From Methylocaldum sp002005105 (GTDB lineage Bacteria; Pseudomonadota; Gammaproteobacteria; Methylococcales; Methylococcaceae), in assembly GCF_051027545.1 (NCBI RefSeq), contig NZ_CP194902.1:3038001-3102000 (forward strand): 64,000 bases of DNA, in the 5' to 3' direction. Made by a program: the position numbers and the translations under genes. How positions within the stretch are numbered: the first letter of the stretch is position 1; the number at the start of each line of letters is the position of its first letter. The notes under the pieces are model-generated. The model made no database searches, was not told the origin of the DNA, and saw nothing but the letters and a program-made list of their open reading frames with translations. This document shows positions 1-10,256 of the stretch, one piece after another.

Positions 1-1106
1 GCGAGCTTATGGCCCCGGACCACCTCGGCGGCAGCGCGCAAGTCCTCGATGCGGGCATTGGTGCATGAACCGATGAAAATCTTGTCTACGCGAATATCGG
101 TTATGGCCGTGCCTGGCTTCAAATCCATGTATTGCAGGGCGCGCTTCATGCTTTCACGTTTCACGGGGTCCGTTTCCCGCTCAGGGTTGGGTATCGCGGT
201 ATCGATGGGCAATACCAACTCGGGCGAAGTGCCCCAGGTGACCTGGGGGTTGATAGCGGCGGCATCGATCTCGACCACTTTGTCGAATACGGCACCTTCG
301 TCGCTCCGAAGTTGCCGCCAAGCCGCCACCGCCTTGTCCCACAAATTCCCTTTCGGAGCATAAGGCCGGTCTTTCAGATAAGCGATCGTCACCTCGTCGA
401 CGGCCACCAGTCCGGCTCGGGCTCCGGCCTCGATCGCCATGTTGCACACGGTCATGCGTCCTTCCATCGATAGGCTGCGGATCGCCGATCCTGCGAATTC
501 GATGGTATATCCGGTGCCGCCGGCGGTGCCGATTCTGCCGATCACGGCCAGTACGATGTCCTTGGCCGTGACGCCTTGGCCGAGCTGCCCTTCCACCTTG
601 ACCAGCATGTTCTTGGCTTTTTTCTGAACCAGGCATTGCGTGGCCAGCACATGCTCCACTTCGGAGGTGCCGATGCCGAAGGCGAGAGCGCCGAAGGCTC
701 CGTGCGTCGAGGTATGGGAATCGCCGCAGACGATGGTCGTGCCGGGCAGGGTCGCACCCTGTTCGGGGCCGATCACGTGGACGATGCCTTGGCGATCGTC
801 GTTCATGCCGAATTCGGTAATGCCGAAGTCGGCGCAGTTCCGGTCCAGCGTTTCGACCTGAAGCCGTGAAATGGGGTCGCTGAGGCCATGTTCGCGTTCG
901 GCCGTCGGCACGTTGTGATCGGCCGTCGCCAGATTGGCTGTAACCCGCCAGGGCTTACGGCCCGCGAGCCTCAGCCCTTCGAAGGCCTGCGGCGAGGTTA
1001 CCTCGTGAATCAAATGGCGATCGATGTAAATGAGAGTCGATCCGTCCGGTTCGGAGTAAACCACGTGATCGTCCCATAATTTGTCATAAAGGGTTTTGGC
1101 GGCCAT
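1..1106 (-). CDS. leuC: 3-isopropylmalate dehydratase large subunit, 3' part cut by window edge
   Basis: LeuC with LeuD isomerises 2-isopropylmalate to 3-isopropylmalate in leucine synthesis in the cytosol; it is an aconitase-family [4Fe-4S] hydrolyase. Reading the minus strand from the ATG at 1106 gives 368 codons of an open frame starting MAAKTLYDKLWDDH. The family blocks VCGDSHTSTHGAFG and IFIGSCTNAR are present; the Cys of GSCTN is residue 348, the first cluster ligand. The other two cluster cysteines lie in the roughly 100 residues missing beyond base 1. No frameshift is seen. It is followed upstream by a 103-bp gap and then adk, also on the minus strand. Confidence 0.96.
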   Translation of the reverse strand, partial: MAAKTLYDKLWDDHVVYSEPDGSTLIYIDRHLIHEVTSPQAFEGLRLAGRKPWRVTANLATADHNVPTAEREHGLSDPISRLQVETLDRNCADFGITEFGMNDDRQGIVHVIGPEQGATLPGTTIVCGDSHTSTHGAFGALAFGIGTSEVEHVLATQCLVQKKAKNMLVKVEGQLGQGVTAKDIVLAVIGRIGTAGGTGYTIEFAGSAIRSLSMEGRMTVCNMAIEAGARAGLVAVDEVTIAYLKDRPYAPKGNLWDKAVAAWRQLRSDEGAVFDKVVEIDAAAINPQVTWGTSPELVLPIDTAIPNPERETDPVKRESMKRALQYMDLKPGTAITDIRVDKIFIGSCTNARIEDLRAAAEVVRGHKL

Positions 1107-1209
1107 GGGCTCTTATGAGTGGCGGGTTTTACACGGGGAATGCTGCGCTCCAGCTAATTACTCAGGGGCGGCTTCCCATGGATGTTGGGGTTTGTCCGAT
1201 AAACCGAAG

Positions 1210-1854
1210 TTATTCCAACAGCGAAAAAATCTTATCGCGAATGGCTTCAACGCTGCCGACGCCGTCAATGCTGGAGAATTTGACGGCTTCCTGTTCGGCC
1301 TTTTGCTTGTAATAGCCGACCAATGGCTTGGTCTGTTCGTGATAAACCTCAAGACGCCTGCGCACGGTTTCTTCTTTGTCGTCGTCCCGTTGAATCAGGG
1401 GTTCGCCGGTGACATCGTCCAGTCCCTCGACCTTGGGCGGATTGAAGATGACATGATATGTGCGTCCGGAAGCAGGATGGACGCGCCGACCGCTCATGCG
1501 CTTGACGATTTCCTCATCGTCCACCACGATTTCGATGACATGGTCGATATCGACGCCCATCTCCGCGAGCCCTTCCGCCTGAGCGATGGTTCGGGGGAAT
1601 CCGTCGAACAAAAAACCGTTCTTGCAATCGTCCTGGGCAATGCGTTCCTTGATCAGTCCCAGGATGATTTCATCCGAGACCAGGGCGCCCGAGTCCATGA
1701 CCTTCTTCGCTTCGAGACCCAATGGCGTGCCTTCTCTCACGGCAGCGCGCAGCATGTCGCCCGTCGAGATCTGCGGAATGTTGAATTTTTCCATTATGGC
1801 TTTGGCTTGAGTGCCTTTTCCGGACCCGGGGCTTCCGAGAAGGATCACGCGCAT
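1210..1854 (-). CDS. adk: adenylate kinase
   Basis: Adenylate kinase interconverts ATP + AMP and 2 ADP in the cytosol. The 214-residue product has the usual length of the long bacterial form. It opens with the P-loop GSPGSGKGT at residues 7-15, followed by the AMP-binding stretch with STGDMLRAAV, the GFPRT motif and a LID region near residues 120-160 (GRRVHPASGRTYH) lacking the zinc cysteines found in Gram-positive versions. ATG start with nothing better upstream. It stands alone between leuC and a divergent DUF202 gene, so its promoter should lie in 1855-2044. Confidence 0.97.
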   Translation of the reverse strand: MRVILLGSPGSGKGTQAKAIMEKFNIPQISTGDMLRAAVREGTPLGLEAKKVMDSGALVSDEIILGLIKERIAQDDCKNGFLFDGFPRTIAQAEGLAEMGVDIDHVIEIVVDDEEIVKRMSGRRVHPASGRTYHVIFNPPKVEGLDDVTGEPLIQRDDDKEETVRRRLEVYHEQTKPLVGYYKQKAEQEAVKFSSIDGVGSVEAIRDKIFSLLE

Positions 1855-2044
1855 GTCATGGACTCCGTGGTTAATTAAACTTGCAATTCTGTCACAAATG
1901 CGCCGGGAATGTCACACTGAGCACTTTATGTGGGAAGCCACCGCTTGCGCCGGTCGCTGGCCGATGTACGTTTCGCAATGTGACCGAGCCAGTTGTGGCC
2001 GTATCGTTTAATCCATTCGACAAAATTACCGCTAGACTATCCGA

Positions 2045-2416
2045 ATGTCCGAGCTTAATGACCCGCGCGTATTTTTTGCGGCGGAGCGCACTCTTCTCGC
2101 CTGGAACCGGACCAGCTTGGCCTGGATGGCGTTCGGATTTGTGATCGAGCGCTTCGGTTTATTCGTGCATCTGGTTTTTTCGAAACCCGGCGAGCCCTTG
2201 CAAAAAGGCATTTCGTTCTGGCTCGGCATCGCTTTTGTGTTTTTCGGAGTCGTCATTGCGATACTGTCCACGATTCAGTATCGAAAGGTCCTGAAAACGC
2301 TGAAGCCCGTGGAGATTCCGCGCGGTTATCGGGCCGGTCTGGGGATACTCGCGAATCTGGTCGTCGTTCTGCTCGGCATGACGCTGATCGTTTATCTGTT
2401 TTATGGCGAGCTTTGA
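2045..2416 (+). CDS. DUF202 / YidH-family inner-membrane protein
   Basis: Small membrane protein of 123 residues. The N-terminal block with AAERTLLAWNRTSLAW is the DUF202 signature (YidH/YidG type), followed by three predicted transmembrane helices near residues 25-45, 57-77 and 95-118. No enzymatic role is established for the family, so only location and family are claimed. The gene is divergent from adk with 190 bp between them and convergent with the EcsC-family gene 66 bp downstream, so it is probably monocistronic. Confidence 0.8.
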   Translation: MSELNDPRVFFAAERTLLAWNRTSLAWMAFGFVIERFGLFVHLVFSKPGEPLQKGISFWLGIAFVFFGVVIAILSTIQYRKVLKTLKPVEIPRGYRAGLGILANLVVVLLGMTLIVYLFYGEL

Positions 2417-2482
2417 GAAGATGAAGCGAGATAAAAGCGCCAGGCCCTAATAAGGTTCGAAGTGGAGCCCCGCACGATCCAT

Positions 2483-3313
2483 TCACCATCCTTCCAAGTG
2501 GCTAAATCCCTTGATCGATTCAATTTCGTCTTTTTGAATCCGCTGGTATTCCTTCCGCACAACGTCCGGCTTGTATTTTCGTTCCAAACGGCGCAGGGTG
2601 AAATGACCGCGTGCCACGTCCTGAAAGTGTTGCATGAATACGAGGTTCAACAGGCCGCCGCTGACGGCGCCGGCTACCGGCACCATCTGCACGGCGACCT
2701 CGTCCGAAATGACGACGCCGAAACGGGCGGAAATTCCGCGAATCAACTCGACGCCGGCAGGAACGTTGAGGCCGGAGGCTCCGCCATAATTGGCAACACC
2801 GGCGAAATGGAAAGCCAATGTGGATCGCAACCCATAGTAGCCGGTATCGGTTGCATCGTCTTCAGTCGATCGCCCTCCCAAGGCGAACACCTCCACGCAA
2901 GCGAGGCGCGCGTCGAGCGTATCCAAGTCCTCGCCCTCGCTGCGCGCGATATCGGCAATCGAACGCAGCATCAGCAAGGTTATGACCGGTAACTCGACCG
3001 TCAACCCTACTGGACCGAAAAAGCCGCCGACGGCTCCGGCTGTGAATGCCGCAAACTTGTGGTAGGTGTCACGCGCTCCGGAAACCGCGCGCGCGTCGAG
3101 AGTCTTTACCGCCATGCTCATAGCCTGACGGATACTAAATTCGGCTGCTCTATTGACTCGTTGGTGCCAGCTCTTCGGCAATAGTTTGAGCGTTTGTTCG
3201 ATCGGCGTGCCGATCACGTTGCTTAGGCGCGCGGCGAAGGAGGGGTGTTCCAGATGCTGATACGCCCAGCGCAGTTGCTCCAGTTCCTCGGGGGTGAACG
3301 ATGGTTTTGCCAT
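2483..3313 (-). CDS. EcsC family protein
   Basis: A 276-residue protein starting MAKPSFTPEELEQLRWAYQ. I chose the ATG at 3313 because a GGAG Shine-Dalgarno lies 7-8 bases before it; the open frame continues upstream to 3598 but that extension is low in conserved character. It has the EcsC-family pattern: an alpha-helical N-terminal half and a glycine/alanine-rich hydrophobic centre (FTAGAVGGFFGPVG, then LPVITLLMLRSIADIARSEGED) that may associate with membrane. EcsC-family function is poorly defined in Gram-negative bacteria. The gene follows gltD on the same strand but a 309-bp gap separates them. Confidence 0.75.
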   Translation of the reverse strand: MAKPSFTPEELEQLRWAYQHLEHPSFAARLSNVIGTPIEQTLKLLPKSWHQRVNRAAEFSIRQAMSMAVKTLDARAVSGARDTYHKFAAFTAGAVGGFFGPVGLTVELPVITLLMLRSIADIARSEGEDLDTLDARLACVEVFALGGRSTEDDATDTGYYGLRSTLAFHFAGVANYGGASGLNVPAGVELIRGISARFGVVISDEVAVQMVPVAGAVSGGLLNLVFMQHFQDVARGHFTLRRLERKYKPDVVRKEYQRIQKDEIESIKGFSHLEGW

Positions 3314-3622
3314 GACGTGCTCCACGGTTTGCGGTTTGTGCGATTGTCCTTTAGCTGCTGAGTATTGGGACAAATCGATCTTGGACAGTGTGCCACGGAC
3401 GGCGGAATGAGTCGGCGGGATTGCGCGATCAATTGCAGTTGGACGGCGGCACTTCCGGCCGGTTCCACGTAATCCGGCCTGCGGGACTGACGCGACGCCG
3501 TGAGAAAAACTGGGCTGAGTTTGGCAGGCATACAAGGCTGGGTGTACCCCGCCGCGGTTCGACGCCTGGTCGACAAGCCGCCGACTCATCAAACGCATGA
3601 ATCGGCGGCTGAGAGGAGGAAC
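3314..3622. other. 309-bp intergenic region between gltD and the EcsC gene
   Basis: No convincing gene or terminator is seen. Several short overlapping frames cross it on both strands, but none has a family signature. It should contain the promoter of the downstream EcsC-family gene on the minus strand. Confidence 0.5.
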
Positions 3623-5062
3623 TTACCGAGGGAGATCCGAGTGTCCCATCAGGTATTCGTCGACGGCTCGGGCGCACTGGCGGCCTTCGCGGATGGCCCA
3701 GACGACCAACGACTGGCCGCGGCGCATATCGCCGGCGGTGAAAACCTTATCCATCGAGCTGCGATAGTCTATGGTATTGGCCTTGACGTTGCCCCGTTCG
3801 TCGAGAGTCACGCCGAGATCCTGGAGCATGCCCTCGTGCACCGGATGGACGAAGCCCATGGCAAGCAGTACCAGGTCCGCTTTCAAGGTGAATTCGCTGC
3901 CGAGGATTTCGTTCATAACCCAGCGTCCGCCCTCTTGCTTCCACTCGAGCTTGACGCAGCGGATTTGGGTAACGCGACCGTCTTCCCCTTCGATCGACTT
4001 CGTGGCGACGCTCCAGAAACGTTCGCAGCCTTCTTCGTGGGAGCTGGATGTGCGCAGCTTGTTGGGCCAATTCGGCCAGGTGACCTCTTTTTTCTCCTTT
4101 TCCGGAGGCTTCGGCAGAATTTCCAACTGGGTGATGGAGGCTGCACCGTGCCGAGCCGAGGTGCCGATACAGTCGGAACCGGTATCGCCGCCGCCGATCA
4201 CGATGACATGCTTGCCCGTCGCCCAAATGCTGGTGTCCTCGGAAAGCGTATCTCCGGCCACGCGGCGGTTCTGCTGAGGCAGAAATTCCATCGCGAAGTG
4301 AACACCGTTGAGCTCGCGGCCCGGTACGTTCAGATCGCGCGGTTTTTCCGCGCCGCCGGCCAATATGACGGCATCGTAGTTGTCGAGCAGCTTTTGAACC
4401 GGAACGTCTCGGCCGATATGGCTATTGGGGCGGAACACCACGCCTTCAGCTTGCATTTGCGCGATGCGTCGGTCGATCAGATGCTTTTCCATCTTGAAAT
4501 CGGGTATGCCGTAGCGCAGCAGTCCGCCGATGCGGTCGGCCTTTTCATAAACCACGACACTGTGGCCGACGCGGGCCAATTGTTGCGCGCAGGCAAGACC
4601 GGCGGGACCGGAACCCACTACCGCCACCTTTTTGCCGGTTCGATGCTGGGGTATCAGCGGCTTGACCCAGCCCATCTCCCAAGCTTTGTCGATGATGGAG
4701 CACTCGATAGTTTTGATCGTGACCGGTTCGTCGGTCAGATTCAGCGTGCAGGCCGCTTCGCACGGCGCCGGACAGATACGGCCGGTGAACTCGGGAAAGT
4801 TGTTGGTGCTGTGCAGTACCTCGATGGCTTCACGCCAATTTCCTTGATAAACGAGGTCGTTCCAGTCGGGGATGATGTTATTGACCGGGCAGCCCTGATG
4901 ACAATAGGGAATGCCGCAATCCATGCAGCGCGCGCCTTGACGGCTGACTTCCTCTTCGGTCAGCGGGACGACGAATTCCTGGTAGTGCTGGAGACGGTCC
5001 GCCACCAGCTTGTAGCGTCTGTCCTGACGTGAGATTTCCATGAATCCCGTGGGTTTGCCCAT
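3623..5062 (-). CDS. gltD: glutamate synthase (NADPH) small subunit
   Basis: The beta subunit of NADPH-GOGAT passes electrons from NADPH via FAD and Fe-S clusters to the large subunit for glutamate synthesis from glutamine and 2-oxoglutarate. In 479 residues the N-terminal cysteines C46, C49, C54, C58 and C97, C101, C105 form the typical adrenodoxin-reductase-like Fe-S region. An FAD Rossmann motif GSGPAG sits at residues 150-155 and the NADPH motif GGGDTG near 290-295. It lies 135 bp downstream of gltB on the same strand, so the pair is probably one operon in the order gltB-gltD. Confidence 0.96.
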   Translation of the reverse strand: MGKPTGFMEISRQDRRYKLVADRLQHYQEFVVPLTEEEVSRQGARCMDCGIPYCHQGCPVNNIIPDWNDLVYQGNWREAIEVLHSTNNFPEFTGRICPAPCEAACTLNLTDEPVTIKTIECSIIDKAWEMGWVKPLIPQHRTGKKVAVVGSGPAGLACAQQLARVGHSVVVYEKADRIGGLLRYGIPDFKMEKHLIDRRIAQMQAEGVVFRPNSHIGRDVPVQKLLDNYDAVILAGGAEKPRDLNVPGRELNGVHFAMEFLPQQNRRVAGDTLSEDTSIWATGKHVIVIGGGDTGSDCIGTSARHGAASITQLEILPKPPEKEKKEVTWPNWPNKLRTSSSHEEGCERFWSVATKSIEGEDGRVTQIRCVKLEWKQEGGRWVMNEILGSEFTLKADLVLLAMGFVHPVHEGMLQDLGVTLDERGNVKANTIDYRSSMDKVFTAGDMRRGQSLVVWAIREGRQCARAVDEYLMGHSDLPR

Positions 5063-5197
5063 TCTGTTTCTACCTCGTTACTGTGCTTTATTGCACGAGA
5101 AAGCTCTAGACCTCGGGGTCTTGTTTGCCGAAGTGCCTTCCATTTTTCCGATCGGTCCGGGTCGGCGAGGGGCGCGTTTACGCCACGCCCCCCGCGT

Positions 5198-8100
5198 CTA
5201 GTGGTGAACTTCGGTCTGCGTTTTTGTCTTCTGCATTTTTTCGAGCGCCTGACGGTAATCGACCGGCATGACCTTGACGAAACGCGGCGCGTAAGCCGAC
5301 CAGTTCTCGAGAATCTGCTTCGCTCGTCCACTGCCCGTGTAACGGCGGTGCTTTTCGATCAGGGTTCGCAGGCGCTGAACGTCGTGACGGGTCATGTCAT
5401 GCATGATGTCCACCATTCCGTGGGTTTCCAGATCGCCGCCCTGGTGATCGAGATTTTCCAGGGCGATGTCCTCGGCCAAAACCGGTTCCAGTTCGACCAT
5501 GGCCAGGTTGCACCGATGCTCGAAATCGCCGGTTTCGTCGAGCACGTAGGCGACACCGCCCGACATGCCCGCAGCGAAGTTACGGCCGGTCGAGCCCAGA
5601 ACCACGACGACGCCGCCGGTCATGTATTCGCAGCCGTGATCGCCGACGCCTTCGACGACGGCGATGGCGCCGGAGTTCCGCACCGCGAAGCGTTCTCCCG
5701 CGACGCCGCGGAAATAGCATTCGCCGCTGATGGCGCCGTACAGCACGGTATTGCCGACGATGATGTTTTCCTCGGGCACCACCGGAGATTCCGGGGACGG
5801 ATAGATGGCGATGCGCCCACCCGATAGCCCTTTGCCCACGTAATCGTTCCCGTCGCCCTCAAGTTCCAGAGTGATGCCGGCCGACAGAAAAGCACCGAAG
5901 CTTTGCCCGGCCGTGCCTTTCATCCGTATGTAAATGGTATCTTCGGGCAGACCGGTATGGCCGTAACGCTTCGCCAATTCGCCGGACAGCATGGCGCCGA
6001 CCGTGCGGTTGTAGTTGCGCACGCCCATTTCAATGCGGACCGGCTTGCGTTCGTCGAGTGCGGGGCGGGCCAGTTCGATCAGCTTGTGATCCAGTGCCTT
6101 GTCCAGGCCATGATCCTGCGGTTCGCAATTGGAGATGGCCACGCCCTCACCGGGCTCCGGCCGGTACAAAATCCTGGACAGATCGACCTTGGCCGCTTTC
6201 CAGTGGGCTATGGCCTTGCGCATATCGAGCTTGTCGGAGCGCCCGATCATTTCCTCGAACCGGCGGAAACCAAGTTTTGCCATAAGCTGGCGCACTTCCT
6301 CGGCGATGAAGAAGAAGAAATTGACGACATGCTCCGGCTGTCCGGTGAAGCGCTTGCGGAGTTCCGGGTCCTGGGTTGCGACGCCTACCGGGCAGGTGTT
6401 CAGATGGCATTTGCGCATCATGATGCAGCCTTCGACGATCAGCGGTGCCGTGGCGAAGCCGAATTCGTCCGCGCCCAAAAGCGCGCCGATCACGACGTCG
6501 CGCCCGGTGCGCATGCCGCCGTCCGCCTGCACGCAGATGCGCCCGCGCAGCTTGTTCAATACGAGAGTCTGGTGGGTCTCGGCCAAGCCGATTTCCCAAG
6601 GGAGCCCCGCGTGCTTGATCGAGGTGATCGGGCTGGCGCCGGTGCCGCCGTCGTAGCCGGCGATGGTGACGTGATCGGCATGAGCCTTGGCAACGCCCGC
6701 GGCGATCGTGCCGACGCCGACTTCGGACACCAGCTTGACGCTGATGCGCGCGGCCGGGTTAACGTTCTTAAGATCGTGGATAAGCTGCGCCAGATCCTCA
6801 ATCGAGTAGATGTCGTGGTGCGGCGGCGGGGAAATGAGACCGACCCCTGGCGTGGAGTGCCTCACCTTGGCGATGATGGCATCCACCTTGTGGCCGGGCA
6901 GCTGGCCGCCTTCGCCGGGCTTGGCGCCCTGCGAAATCTTGATTTGCAGATCGTCGGCATTGACCAGATATTCGGTCGTCACGCCAAAGCGGCCCGATGC
7001 TACCTGCTTGATGGCCGAGCGCATGGAGTCGCCGTTGGGCAAAGGTTTGAAGCGTTCCGGCAATTCGCCGCCCTCGCCGGTATTGGATTTGCCACCGATG
7101 CGGTTCATGGCGATCGCCAGCGTGGTATGGGCTTCGTATGAAATCGAGCCGAACGACATGGCGCCGGTGGCGAAGCGTTTGACGATTTCCGCGACCGGTT
7201 CCACTTCATCCAGCGGTACCGACTCCCGTTCGTCGAACTTGAAGTCCATCAAGCCGCGCAGCGTGAGCAAACGTTCGCTCTGCTCGTTGATCGAGCGGGT
7301 GTAGTCCACATAGGTTTCCCAGCTGTTGGTGCGTGTGGCGTGCTGCAGCTTGGAAATGGTCTCCGGAGTCCACACATGATCTTCGCCGCGAACGCGGTAG
7401 GCGTATTCGCCGCCTACGTCCAGGGCATTCCGGTACAGCGGGGCATCGCTGAAAGCTACACGATGCCGGCGCACGGTTTCCTCGGCGATTTCTCGGAGTC
7501 CCGCGCCGCCGATCGTGCAGACGGTGCCGGTGAAATATTCGTCCAGGAACTCTTCGCTCAAGCCCACGGCATTGAAGATTTGAGCGCCGCAATACGACTG
7601 ATAGGTCGAGATGCCCATCTTGGACATGATCTTGAGCAGGGCTTTGCCGATGGCCTTGATATAGCGCTTGTGCACCTCGTCTTCGGACAGCTGTTCCGGC
7701 AGCTTCTCGCGCAGATCGGACAGGCTGTCGAAAGCCAGATACGGATTGACGGCTTCGGCGCCGTAGCCCGCCAGCAGCGCGAAATGGTGTACCTCGCGCG
7801 CTTCGCCGGTTTCCACAACCAGGCCGACCTTGGTGCGAAGGCCCGTCCGGGTCAGGTGGTAATGGACCGCGGAGGTGGCCAGGAGGGCCGGAATCGCGAT
7901 GTGCTCCGCGTCGATCTCCCGATCGGACAGCACCAGGATATTGTTGCCCTCGTGCACCGCCTGTTCGGCCCGTGCGCACAAGGCTTTCAACGCCGGTTCC
8001 ATGCCGCCGGCGCCGGTATCGGCCGAGTAGCAGAAACTGATGGTTTTGGTCTTGAACGCGCCTCCGGTGCGGGCCTCGATACGGCGGATTTTTTCCAGAT

Positions 8101-9829
8101 CCTTATTGGTCAGGATCGGCTGATGCACTTCCAGCCGCTTGTGGCTGCCGCCATTGTGGAGCGCCAGCAAGTTCGGCCGCGGGCCGATGTGGGACACCAG
8201 CGACATGACCAGTTCTTCGCGGATCGGGTCGATGGCCGGGTTGGTAACTTGCGCGAAACCCTGCTTGAAATAGTCGTAGAGCAATCGCGAACGCTTGGAG
8301 AGCACCGCGAGCGCCGCATCGATGCCCATGGAGCCGACCGGTTCCTGACCGCTCAAGGCCATGGGGGTCAGGAAAAACTTGATGTCTTCCTGGGTATAGC
8401 CGAAAGCCTGCTGCCGATCGAGCAGGGTCTCCGAGTCGGGCGGCATCGCGGCGATTTCGGCCGGCAGCTTTTCCAATTGAATCTGGGTATCGTTGAGCCA
8501 CTGCTGATACGGCTCGCGATTGGCCAGTTCCGATTTGATTTCGGCATCGTCGATGATGCGGCCCTGTTCGAGGTCGATCAGGAACATCTTGCCGGGCTGC
8601 AAACGCCATTTCTTGACGATCTTGTGTTCCGGAATGGTCAGCACGCCCATCTCGGAGGCCATCACCACGGTGTCGTCGTCGGTGATGAGATAGCGCGCCG
8701 GACGCAGGCCGTTACGGTCGAGCGTGGCGCCGATCTGCCGTCCGTCTGTAAAGGCCACGGCGGCCGGACCATCCCAGGGTTCCATCAGGGCCGAGTAGTA
8801 TTCGTAGAAGGCGCGGAGTTTTTCGTCCATCAAGGGATTGCCGGCCCACGCTTCCGGGATCAGCAGCATCATGGCGTGGACCAGCGAATAGCCCCCCATG
8901 ACCAGAAGCTCCAGCGCATTGTCGAAGCTGGCGGAATCGGACTTGCCGTCGGCGATCAGCGGCCAGATCTTGTCGAGATCTTCGCCCAGAACTTCGGACG
9001 ACATCGAATGGCGTCGAGCGGCCATCCAATTGATGTTGCCGCGCAAGGTGTTGATTTCGCCGTTGTGGGCGATCATTCGGAAAGGATGGGCCAGATCCCA
9101 GGTCGGGAAGGTGTTGGTGGAGAACCGCTGGTGCACCAGGGCAAGCGCCGACACCATTTGCTCGTTGCGGAGGTCGCGGTAAAACACGCCGACCTGATCG
9201 GCGAGCAGCATGCCCTTGTAAACCAAAGTGCGGGACGAGAAGGAAGGGATGTAGAACATCTTGCCTTCCTCGAGATTCAAGGCACGAATCTTCTTGTCGA
9301 TCTGCTTGCGGATGACGAACAGCTTGCGCTCGAACGCGTCCTGATCCCGGCAACTTTCCGCCCGCCCCACGAAAACCTGGCGAATCACGGGTTCGATTGT
9401 CTTGACCGATTCCCCGAGCGTCGAGTTGTCTACCGGAACATCGCGCCAGCCGAGAACGGTTTGGCCTTCGGTGCGAATGAAATCTTCGACGATTTGTTCG
9501 CAGGTCGCGCGATGTTCCGGATTGCGCGGCAGAAACAGCATGCCGACGCCATAGTGACCGTAATCCGGAAGGGCGATCCCGAGTGCGGAGCATTCGTCGC
9601 GGAGAAAAGCATCCGGTATTTGAATGAGAATACCGGCCCCGTCGCCCGCCAACGGATCGGCACCAACCGCTCCACGGTGAGTCAGGTTTCTTAAAATTTC
9701 CAGCCCCTTGCAGACGATGTCGTGGCTCTTATGGCCTTTGATGTGAGCGATGAAACCTACGCCGCAAGCGTCGTGTTCGTTGCGCGGGTCGTATAGACCT
9801 TGCTTGGCGGGTATGGCATTGAAACTCAT
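5198..9829 (-). CDS. gltB: glutamate synthase (NADPH) large subunit
   Basis: The alpha subunit of GOGAT hydrolyses glutamine and channels ammonia to 2-oxoglutarate. The 1543-residue protein starts with a 21-residue propeptide and the nucleophile Cys22 in DACGVGF (class II glutamine amidotransferase domain, about 22-430). A central domain follows, then the FMN-binding synthase barrel (about 840-1210) with the [3Fe-4S] cysteines C1135, C1141 and C1146 in CIMMRKCHLNTC. The C-terminal GXGXG beta-helix is near 1290-1490. Length and order match bacterial GltB. No defect was seen. It is transcribed divergently from the UbiH-type hydroxylase. Confidence 0.97.
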   Translation of the reverse strand: MSFNAIPAKQGLYDPRNEHDACGVGFIAHIKGHKSHDIVCKGLEILRNLTHRGAVGADPLAGDGAGILIQIPDAFLRDECSALGIALPDYGHYGVGMLFLPRNPEHRATCEQIVEDFIRTEGQTVLGWRDVPVDNSTLGESVKTIEPVIRQVFVGRAESCRDQDAFERKLFVIRKQIDKKIRALNLEEGKMFYIPSFSSRTLVYKGMLLADQVGVFYRDLRNEQMVSALALVHQRFSTNTFPTWDLAHPFRMIAHNGEINTLRGNINWMAARRHSMSSEVLGEDLDKIWPLIADGKSDSASFDNALELLVMGGYSLVHAMMLLIPEAWAGNPLMDEKLRAFYEYYSALMEPWDGPAAVAFTDGRQIGATLDRNGLRPARYLITDDDTVVMASEMGVLTIPEHKIVKKWRLQPGKMFLIDLEQGRIIDDAEIKSELANREPYQQWLNDTQIQLEKLPAEIAAMPPDSETLLDRQQAFGYTQEDIKFFLTPMALSGQEPVGSMGIDAALAVLSKRSRLLYDYFKQGFAQVTNPAIDPIREELVMSLVSHIGPRPNLLALHNGGSHKRLEVHQPILTNKDLEKIRRIEARTGGAFKTKTISFCYSADTGAGGMEPALKALCARAEQAVHEGNNILVLSDREIDAEHIAIPALLATSAVHYHLTRTGLRTKVGLVVETGEAREVHHFALLAGYGAEAVNPYLAFDSLSDLREKLPEQLSEDEVHKRYIKAIGKALLKIMSKMGISTYQSYCGAQIFNAVGLSEEFLDEYFTGTVCTIGGAGLREIAEETVRRHRVAFSDAPLYRNALDVGGEYAYRVRGEDHVWTPETISKLQHATRTNSWETYVDYTRSINEQSERLLTLRGLMDFKFDERESVPLDEVEPVAEIVKRFATGAMSFGSISYEAHTTLAIAMNRIGGKSNTGEGGELPERFKPLPNGDSMRSAIKQVASGRFGVTTEYLVNADDLQIKISQGAKPGEGGQLPGHKVDAIIAKVRHSTPGVGLISPPPHHDIYSIEDLAQLIHDLKNVNPAARISVKLVSEVGVGTIAAGVAKAHADHVTIAGYDGGTGASPITSIKHAGLPWEIGLAETHQTLVLNKLRGRICVQADGGMRTGRDVVIGALLGADEFGFATAPLIVEGCIMMRKCHLNTCPVGVATQDPELRKRFTGQPEHVVNFFFFIAEEVRQLMAKLGFRRFEEMIGRSDKLDMRKAIAHWKAAKVDLSRILYRPEPGEGVAISNCEPQDHGLDKALDHKLIELARPALDERKPVRIEMGVRNYNRTVGAMLSGELAKRYGHTGLPEDTIYIRMKGTAGQSFGAFLSAGITLELEGDGNDYVGKGLSGGRIAIYPSPESPVVPEENIIVGNTVLYGAISGECYFRGVAGERFAVRNSGAIAVVEGVGDHGCEYMTGGVVVVLGSTGRNFAAGMSGGVAYVLDETGDFEHRCNLAMVELEPVLAEDIALENLDHQGGDLETHGMVDIMHDMTRHDVQRLRTLIEKHRRYTGSGRAKQILENWSAYAPRFVKVMPVDYRQALEKMQKTKTQTEVHH

Positions 9830-10256
9830 GGTGTACCTCTGTCAGGGGTGTGGTCTGTCGTTTGCCGGTTCGCGGTTTACAAGAGAATATTGCGGCTCCA
9901 GTAATGGACCGCCGCGACAGTCAAGAATTCGTGTTCGCAGTTGGTTTTGAAATATCCGAAATGGCGACGTGAGGCCGCCCATTTAGCCAAAATGGGCAAG
10001 AAATATAAAGAATCCGGCCGGTCTTTTCAAGGGCGCCAAGCTTGCGCACTCAGTGTTTGTTGTGAATAAGGTGGTGAAACGACTTGTTTCGATAGAGAAT
10101 GGACCCGCTCGCCGCCCGACCGTCCGCCCCCGAGCCGGCGAGACAAAGCCGGTATTGCTTGCCGAGCCCGGTTACCTTTACTTTATGGCCGGAAATTCGA
10201 GGCGGTTTCGCAGCGTGGTTGAACATGCGCGCCAAGCCAAGCATGAGGAATAGAGA
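9830..10256. other. 427-bp divergent intergenic region upstream of gltB and the UbiH-type gene
   Basis: It should hold the gltB promoter (minus) and that of the flavin hydroxylase (plus). An 8-bp perfect hairpin, GCCCATTT at 9977-9984 with AAATGGGC at 9990-9997, is visible. A 66-codon frame with a GTG start runs 10053-10253 and ends 3 bases before the hydroxylase start, with a GAGGAATAGAG ribosome site at its end. It has no family signature, so I do not call it a gene. Confidence 0.45.

Noticed and set aside
3314..3598. N-terminal extension of the EcsC-family protein
   Set aside because: GGAG lies before the ATG at 3313, the family homology starts there, and the extension reads like random sequence.
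10053..10253. 66-codon frame just before the UbiH-type gene
   Set aside because: Well spaced, but GTG-started and without any recognisable family, so it is mentioned only within the intergenic entry.
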